Below, piece by piece: positions 59,720-64,000 of a DNA stretch of 64,000 bases. Within the stretch, counting starts at the first letter, position 1. Each line of letters opens with the position of its first letter. A program made the translations under genes and the position numbers. The stretch is from positions 3,522,501-3,586,500 of the forward strand of contig NZ_CP016353.1 of NCBI RefSeq assembly GCF_002240355.1, read 5' to 3'. A model generated the notes under the pieces. That model had not been told where the DNA came from and made no database searches. It was given only the letters and a program-made list of their open reading frames with translations. Source of the DNA: Prauserella marina. Lineage in GTDB: Bacteria > Actinomycetota > Actinomycetes > Mycobacteriales > Pseudonocardiaceae.

Positions 59720-59841
59720 GGGAACCGGGCATCCAGGACGAGCCGGGCAGCGGGCCGCGCCCGAGCGCGGATCTCGATGGCGCGAGTGCGGATCTCGATG
59801 TCCTGAACGCGGATCTCGGCGTCCTGGACGGGGGACTCGCG
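59720..59841 (-). repeat. capped 21-bp repeat array R7, downstream of the ABC ATPase gene
   Basis: GCGGATCTC units recur at about 59775-59820 at 21-bp spacing, closed by the exact reverse complement of the 19-bp cap at 59823-59841. On the minus strand the cap starts 19 bp after the ATPase stop (59861), so the array follows that gene in the sense direction. Confidence 0.8.
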
Positions 59842-59860
59842 AGAACGGGGCACGAACGGT

Positions 59861-61483
59861 TCACCTGACCTCCTCGCCGACGCGGCGACCGGGGATTGCC
59901 GCGAGCAGTTGCCTCGTATACGCCGAACGGGGCGCGCCGAGGACCTCGCTCGCGCTGCCGGCCTCCTCGACCTTTCCCGCTCTCATGACAACGACCTGAT
60001 CCGCGATCTGCCGGACCACCGCGAGATCGTGCGAGATGAACAAGTACGTCAGGCCGAACTCTTCCTGCACCCTCACCAGCAACTCCAGGATGCGGGCCTG
60101 CACGGAGACATCCAGTGCCGACACCGGTTCGTCGCACACGACGAACTCCGGCCGCAACACGAGTGCTCGCGCGATGGCGACGCGCTGGCGCTGCCCTCCG
60201 GACAGTTCCGCCGGTCTGCGCCGCGCCATCGAGGAGCCGAGGGTGACCGCGTCGAGCGCATCGCGAGCGCGAGCTTCCCGTTCGGACCTGTTCCCGATGC
60301 CGAACGCCCTCAGCGGTTCGGCGACGATGGTGCCGACCGAGTGCCGGGGATTGAGCGAGGCATAAGGATTCTGGTAGATGAGCTGCATCCGCCCGCGCAG
60401 CGCGCGCAGGCGCTCACCACGCGCCGACGTGACGTCGGTTCCCCCGAAGGACACCGTGCCGGCTCGTGGTCGTTCCAGGCCCAGCAACAGCCGCGCCGTC
60501 GTCGACTTCCCGGAACCGGATTCGCCGACAAGGGCGAGCGTAGTGCCCTTCGGGATCCGCAGCGAGACGTCGTCGACCGCGCTGATGTCCCGCCGGGACG
60601 AGCGAGAGCGCGACGTGAACGTCTTGACGAGCCCGGTGGCCTCGACGAGCGGTTCGGTGCCCTCGCGCTCGGGCCGCAGTCGCAGGCCGGTGAGGCTCGG
60701 CGCGGCGGCAAGCAGTCCTCTGGTGTAATCGTGGGCCGGGGCGGCCAGCAGCGAACGGCTCCCGCCCTGCTCCACGATCCGGCCCTTGGACATGACGGCG
60801 ACGCGCTGCGCCCGGTCGGCCGCGACACCCAGATCATGGGTCACCAGCAGGATCGCCGTGTTCGACGCGGCGGCCAGTTCGTGAAGGTGGTCGAGAATCC
60901 GTTGCTGCACGGTGACATCGAGCGCGCTGGTCGGTTCGTCGGCGATGATGAGCCGGGGCCGTGCCGCGAGCGCGATCGCGATGAGCACTCGCTGCCGCAG
61001 GCCACCGGACAGCTCGTGCGGGTACTGGCCCGCCCTCGACTCCGGGTGGTCGATACCGGCACGGGCGAGCAATTCGGCGGCGGCGGCTCTCGCCCCGCGC
61101 CTGCCCTCGATGCCGTGAATCAGCAGCACCTCGGCCACCTGGTCGCCCACTTTCTTGACGGGGTCGAGCGACATGACCGGATCCTGCGGCACGAGTGCGA
61201 TCCCGGCACCCCTGACGGCGCGCAGTGCCCTTTCCGGCAGCGTGCTCAATTCGGTTCCCTCGAACCGGAGCGAGCCACCGTCCAGCGAACCTCCGCGCGG
61301 CAGCAGGCCGAGCACCGCGTGAGCCAGCGTGCTCTTTCCCGACCCCGACTCACCGACGAGAGCCATGATCTCTCCACTGTGGACGTCAAGGTTCACCGCG
61401 CGCAGCGCGGGAACGACGCCGGAGGCGGTCCGGTAGGACACGGCGAGGTCGCCGATGCTCAGCAGCGGCTCCGTCATCGTCAT
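59861..61483 (-). CDS. ABC transporter with two fused ATPase domains (DppD-DppF type)
   Basis: A 540-residue protein carrying both ATPase domains of a peptide/nickel-type importer. Domain 1 (about 5-250): [29 protein letters not shown]. Domain 2 (about 275-535): [36 protein letters not shown]. The oligopeptide-transporter cysteine motifs at the domain ends are missing, unlike in the transporter at the left end of the window. The ATG overlaps the upstream permease stop (ATGA); a second ATG two codons on is possible. It is the last gene of the operon. Confidence 0.92.
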   Translation of the reverse strand: MTMTEPLLSIGDLAVSYRTASGVVPALRAVNLDVHSGEIMALVGESGSGKSTLAHAVLGLLPRGGSLDGGSLRFEGTELSTLPERALRAVRGAGIALVPQDPVMSLDPVKKVGDQVAEVLLIHGIEGRRGARAAAAELLARAGIDHPESRAGQYPHELSGGLRQRVLIAIALAARPRLIIADEPTSALDVTVQQRILDHLHELAAASNTAILLVTHDLGVAADRAQRVAVMSKGRIVEQGGSRSLLAAPAHDYTRGLLAAAPSLTGLRLRPEREGTEPLVEATGLVKTFTSRSRSSRRDISAVDDVSLRIPKGTTLALVGESGSGKSTTARLLLGLERPRAGTVSFGGTDVTSARGERLRALRGRMQLIYQNPYASLNPRHSVGTIVAEPLRAFGIGNRSEREARARDALDAVTLGSSMARRRPAELSGGQRQRVAIARALVLRPEFVVCDEPVSALDVSVQARILELLVRVQEEFGLTYLFISHDLAVVRQIADQVVVMRAGKVEEAGSASEVLGAPRSAYTRQLLAAIPGRRVGEEVR

Positions 61484-62331
61484 CGTTGCTCCGTTTCCCT
61501 GTCGATGGCTCGGGCAACCCGGTTTCCCGCGAGTACGACGGCGGCGATGGCCAGTCCTGGAAAGGTGGTCAGCCACCAGGCCGTCGCGAGGAAACCCCTC
61601 CCCGACGACACGAGTGACCCCCACTCCGGAGCCGGGGGCATCGCGCCGAAGCCGAGGAAGCTCAGCGCCGACACCTCCAGCACGGCGGTGCCGAACGTCA
61701 GTACCGCGAGCACGAGTACCGGGCCGAACGCGTTGGGCAGCACGTGCCGTGCCAGCACGCCCGGCCAGCGGAGACCGCTCACCCTCGCCGCCTCGACGTA
61801 CACCGACGAGCGCACCCGCAGTGTCTCGGCACGCATGAGCCTCGCGAAGTCGGCGATCCTGGACACCCCGACGGCGATGGCCACGTTGGTCGTCCCGAAG
61901 CCGAGCGCGGTCACCAGTGCCAGTGACAACAGGATCGAGGGAATCGCCAGCAGGACGTCCACGACGCGCATGATCGCCGAGTCGGCCCAGCCGCCCCGGT
62001 ACCCGGCGACGAGCCCGAGCAGCGAACCGGCGACCAGCGCCACGAACACCGCGATGACGGTGGCCCGTAACGAAAGCGAGGCTCCGTGCACGACCCTGGC
62101 GAATACGTCCCTGCCGGTCTCGTCCGTGCCGAAGAAGTGGGCGGCCGAAGGACCCAGCAACCGGTCGGCCGGGACACCCGTGACGGGGTCGTACGCGGTC
62201 CACCAGCCGGGCACGAGCGCCCACGACAGCGCGATGCCGAGCACGAGCACGGAAAACAGCAGGCCCGGCGTGCGCCACAGTGGACGGTTCCGGCGGCGTG
62301 GCCTTCCGGCCCGGATCACGGTCTCAGACAT
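61480..62331 (-). CDS. ABC transporter permease, DppC type
   Basis: A 283-residue permease with the DppC hallmarks FGTDETGRDVFARVVHGASL (about residues 66-85) and the docking loop VEAARVSGLRWPGVLARHVLPNA. An Arg-rich N-terminal tail precedes the first helix. ATG 62331 lies 8 bp inside the DppB-type gene; GTG 62337 is an alternative. It is coupled to the fused ATPase gene. Confidence 0.92.
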   Translation of the reverse strand: MSETVIRAGRPRRRNRPLWRTPGLLFSVLVLGIALSWALVPGWWTAYDPVTGVPADRLLGPSAAHFFGTDETGRDVFARVVHGASLSLRATVIAVFVALVAGSLLGLVAGYRGGWADSAIMRVVDVLLAIPSILLSLALVTALGFGTTNVAIAVGVSRIADFARLMRAETLRVRSSVYVEAARVSGLRWPGVLARHVLPNAFGPVLVLAVLTFGTAVLEVSALSFLGFGAMPPAPEWGSLVSSGRGFLATAWWLTTFPGLAIAAVVLAGNRVARAIDRETEQR

Positions 62332-63313
62332 GGGCACGCTCCCTGGCCGGTCCGGCGTCCGGTGTGTGCGCGATCCTCGGATCCAGTACCGGATACAGGA
62401 GGTCGACGATCAGGTTGATCAGCACGAACACCGCGGCGGCGAGCACGATGACGGCCTGCACCACCGGGATGTCCTGCGCCGTCACCGCGTCCGCGGTCAC
62501 CCTGCCGATGCCGTCGCGAGAGAACACCGTCTCCGTGACGACGGAACCGGCGAGCAGATTGCCGGTGACGACACCGGCCAGCGTCAGCGCGGGAACGGCG
62601 GCGTTGCGCAGTACGTGTCCGATATGGACTCTGCTTCGGCTGGCGCCCTTCGCGGCGACGACGTCGACGTAGGGCTGCGCCTGCTGGGTCGCGAGGCTCT
62701 TCGCGAGCACCTGGGCGACGATGGCGCCGACGGGCAGCGCCAGCGTCACCGAGGGCAGGATCACCGATTGGAAACCCTCCCCGCCCATGGCCGGCAGGAG
62801 TCCCAGTTCGAACGAGAAGAGCTGGATCAACAGCAGTCCCACCCAGAAGGGCGGCAGTGAAATCCCCAGCGGCGGAAGGGAAAGCAGAAGCTGACCGAGC
62901 CACCGCTGCCGCGGGTAGGTGCCCAGCAACGCGACACCGCCGCCGATCACGATGGCCAGCAGCAGAGCGGGAACGGCGATGGCGAGTGTCGAGGGCAGCG
63001 CGGACACCACCATGTGCGTCGCGGTCTCCCCTGTGCTGACGGACGTGCCGAAATCGCCGGTGAGAGCAGCCAGCAGGCGGTCGGCATACTGGACCGGTAC
63101 GGGTTCGTCCATGCCGTACTCGGCGCGTATCGCGGCCAGTTCCGCCGGATCAGCGGTGATGCCTCCCTCAGCCGAGCCGAGCTTGGTCAGTACCGCGTCG
63201 CCCGGCAGCAGGTAGAGGATCACGAACGACACCGTGAACGCGGCCCACAACACCAGTACCGCCTGCGCGAGCCTGCGCAGCACATAGGCCACGGGTACCT
63301 TGCCTGCCGTCAC
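62324..63313 (-). CDS. ABC transporter permease, DppB type
   Basis: A 329-residue permease. YVLRRLAQAVLVLWAAFTVSFVILYLLPGDAV is the conserved first helix plus PGD motif, and the docking loop is VDVVAAKGASRSRVHIGHVLRNA (about residues 213-235). GTG 63313 overlaps the binding-protein stop by 4 bp (GTGA) and was preferred to an upstream in-frame start. Confidence 0.92.
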   Translation of the reverse strand: MTAGKVPVAYVLRRLAQAVLVLWAAFTVSFVILYLLPGDAVLTKLGSAEGGITADPAELAAIRAEYGMDEPVPVQYADRLLAALTGDFGTSVSTGETATHMVVSALPSTLAIAVPALLLAIVIGGGVALLGTYPRQRWLGQLLLSLPPLGISLPPFWVGLLLIQLFSFELGLLPAMGGEGFQSVILPSVTLALPVGAIVAQVLAKSLATQQAQPYVDVVAAKGASRSRVHIGHVLRNAAVPALTLAGVVTGNLLAGSVVTETVFSRDGIGRVTADAVTAQDIPVVQAVIVLAAAVFVLINLIVDLLYPVLDPRIAHTPDAGPARERAHV

Positions 63314-64000
63314 GACGGCGAGACCCACGCATCGAACAGCCGCAGCCGCGACGAAGCCTCGAAGGCGACGTCGTGCGCCGTCGGTCCCAGCGCGATCACC
63401 TGGGACAGTTCGAAAACCGGGATCGCGTAGGCATGCTCGACGATGAGCCGTTGCGCTTCGGCCGCGCCGGGCCCTCGCACGGCGGCCTCGGTCGATGCCG
63501 CCTGCTTGTCGAGCGCGACGTCGAGCGGGTTGCCCGGTTCGAGTTTGCTGCGATCGCCCGCTTCGGTCGAGAAGGTGTTGCGCAGGATGTCCGGGTCGGC
63601 CCTCGTCACGTTGTACCAGAGGAATTCGTAGTCACCGCGCTGCTGCCGGTCGGTGACCTCGGGGGTCGGGTGCGGTTCGACCCGCAGCTCGAAGCCGACC
63701 GCTCTGAGTTGCTGCTGCACGAGTTCCAGCACGCTCTGGCTCTGGTTGAACGCCGACGAGAAGATCACCGACGCGCTGAGCCGCTCTCCGTTTCGCACCC
63801 TGATGCCGTCGGGACCCTCGACCCAGCCTGCCTCGTCGAGCAGCGCCGACGCGCCGTCCGGATCGTGGGCGAGCTCGGCGGAAAGGTCGGTGTGCAGCGG
63901 TGTCGAGGCGGCGAGGATACTGCTGGCCGGTGCGTAGTTGGGGCTCAGCACGGTATCGCTGACTTCCTTGCGGTTGACCGCCTTCTGCACGGCCTTGCGG
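63310..64000 (-). CDS. peptide/nickel ABC transporter substrate-binding protein, C-terminal part (5' end outside window)
   Basis: The visible ~230 residues are the C-terminal portion of a family-5 solute-binding protein: VRKAVQKAVNRKEV-like helix at the window edge, DPDGASALLDEAGW, LVQQQLRAVGFELRVEPHPTPE, then FLWYNVTRADPDILRNTF and AYAIPVFELSQVIALG. Such proteins bind peptides, nickel or cellobiose-like ligands outside the membrane. It is the most upstream visible gene of the leftward operon, so the order is binding protein, DppB, DppC and fused ATPase. The ligand cannot be inferred. Confidence 0.9.
   Translation of the reverse strand, partial: RKAVQKAVNRKEVSDTVLSPNYAPASSILAASTPLHTDLSAELAHDPDGASALLDEAGWVEGPDGIRVRNGERLSASVIFSSAFNQSQSVLELVQQQLRAVGFELRVEPHPTPEVTDRQQRGDYEFLWYNVTRADPDILRNTFSTEAGDRSKLEPGNPLDVALDKQAASTEAAVRGPGAAEAQRLIVEHAYAIPVFELSQVIALGPTAHDVAFEASSRLRLFDAWVSPS

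Noticed and set aside
59909-62860. Long plus-strand open frame opposite the second ABC transporter
   Set aside because: Same reason: the minus strand encodes intact Walker and signature motifs, while the plus-strand translation has no recognisable motif.

Overview
The window is very high-GC DNA with strongly GC-biased third codon positions, many GTG starts and stop/start overlaps, actinobacterial gene families (LemA/M48, DUF3618/Holin-X, HelD, two-domain laccase, PF04672 methyltransferase) and several promoters that look leaderless. It most resembles a chromosomal segment of a filamentous actinomycete, probably of the Pseudonocardiaceae type (Amycolatopsis/Prauserella/Saccharomonospora-like). 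That placement is an inference from style, not from a marker gene. I see no rRNA, tRNA, CRISPR, insertion sequence or prophage.

Layout. 1-5.75 kb: the end of a LacI-type regulator, a peptide/oligosaccharide-type ABC importer without a binding protein (two permeases, two ATPases), and a kinase-fold protein. 5.77-17.4 kb: a sugar-acid catabolic island. A leftward operon (enolase-superfamily dehydratase, DHDPS-fold lyase, PfkB sugar-acid kinase) diverges from a rightward operon (IclR regulator, KDPG aldolase, sugar ABC importer, zinc dehydrogenase), followed by a second zinc dehydrogenase and an IlvD/Edd dehydratase. 17.4-26.1 kb: repeats, a small DUF4190-like protein, Ohr, a DedA protein with an uncertain end, DUF3618/Holin-X, a methyltransferase-TetR operon, an HxlR-DHA2 efflux operon and a ClpX-type unfoldase. 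27-32.4 kb: methionine supply (metY-metX divergent from metQNI). 32.5-43.5 kb: LemA/M48, a fused TetR, a TrmB/LuxR-like regulator, a secreted hydrolase with a propeller, HelD and a frameshifted SnoaL gene. 43.6-51.0 kb: three secreted proteins (two-domain laccase, a 1332-residue ThuA/sugar-dehydrogenase/DUF1080 protein, a cupredoxin-Ig protein). 51.5-59.6 kb: PLP ammonia-lyase, AEC carrier, SMI1/KNR4 protein, AhpD-like/SDR pair, methyltransferase, FMN reductase/TetR pair and a membrane protein. 59.9-64 kb: a second peptide-type ABC importer, running off the right end.

How the parts work together. The island reads as import of a sugar or sugar acid, oxidation, dehydration to a 2-keto-3-deoxy acid, phosphorylation and KDPG cleavage, under IclR control. 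The methionine genes pair synthesis with high-affinity uptake. The laccase cluster could form an extracellular redox chain (sugar dehydrogenase to type-1 copper protein to laccase to oxygen), and two of its proteins share an unnamed cysteine-containing module of about 80 residues.

The most unusual non-coding feature is a dispersed family of polar 21-bp tandem repeats that begins with a 19-bp cap (CGCGAGTCCCCCGTCCAGG). Arrays lie between genes, and most capped ones start just after a stop codon, in the sense direction. Several promoters carry clear palindromic operators for the neighbouring TetR, HxlR or IclR regulators.
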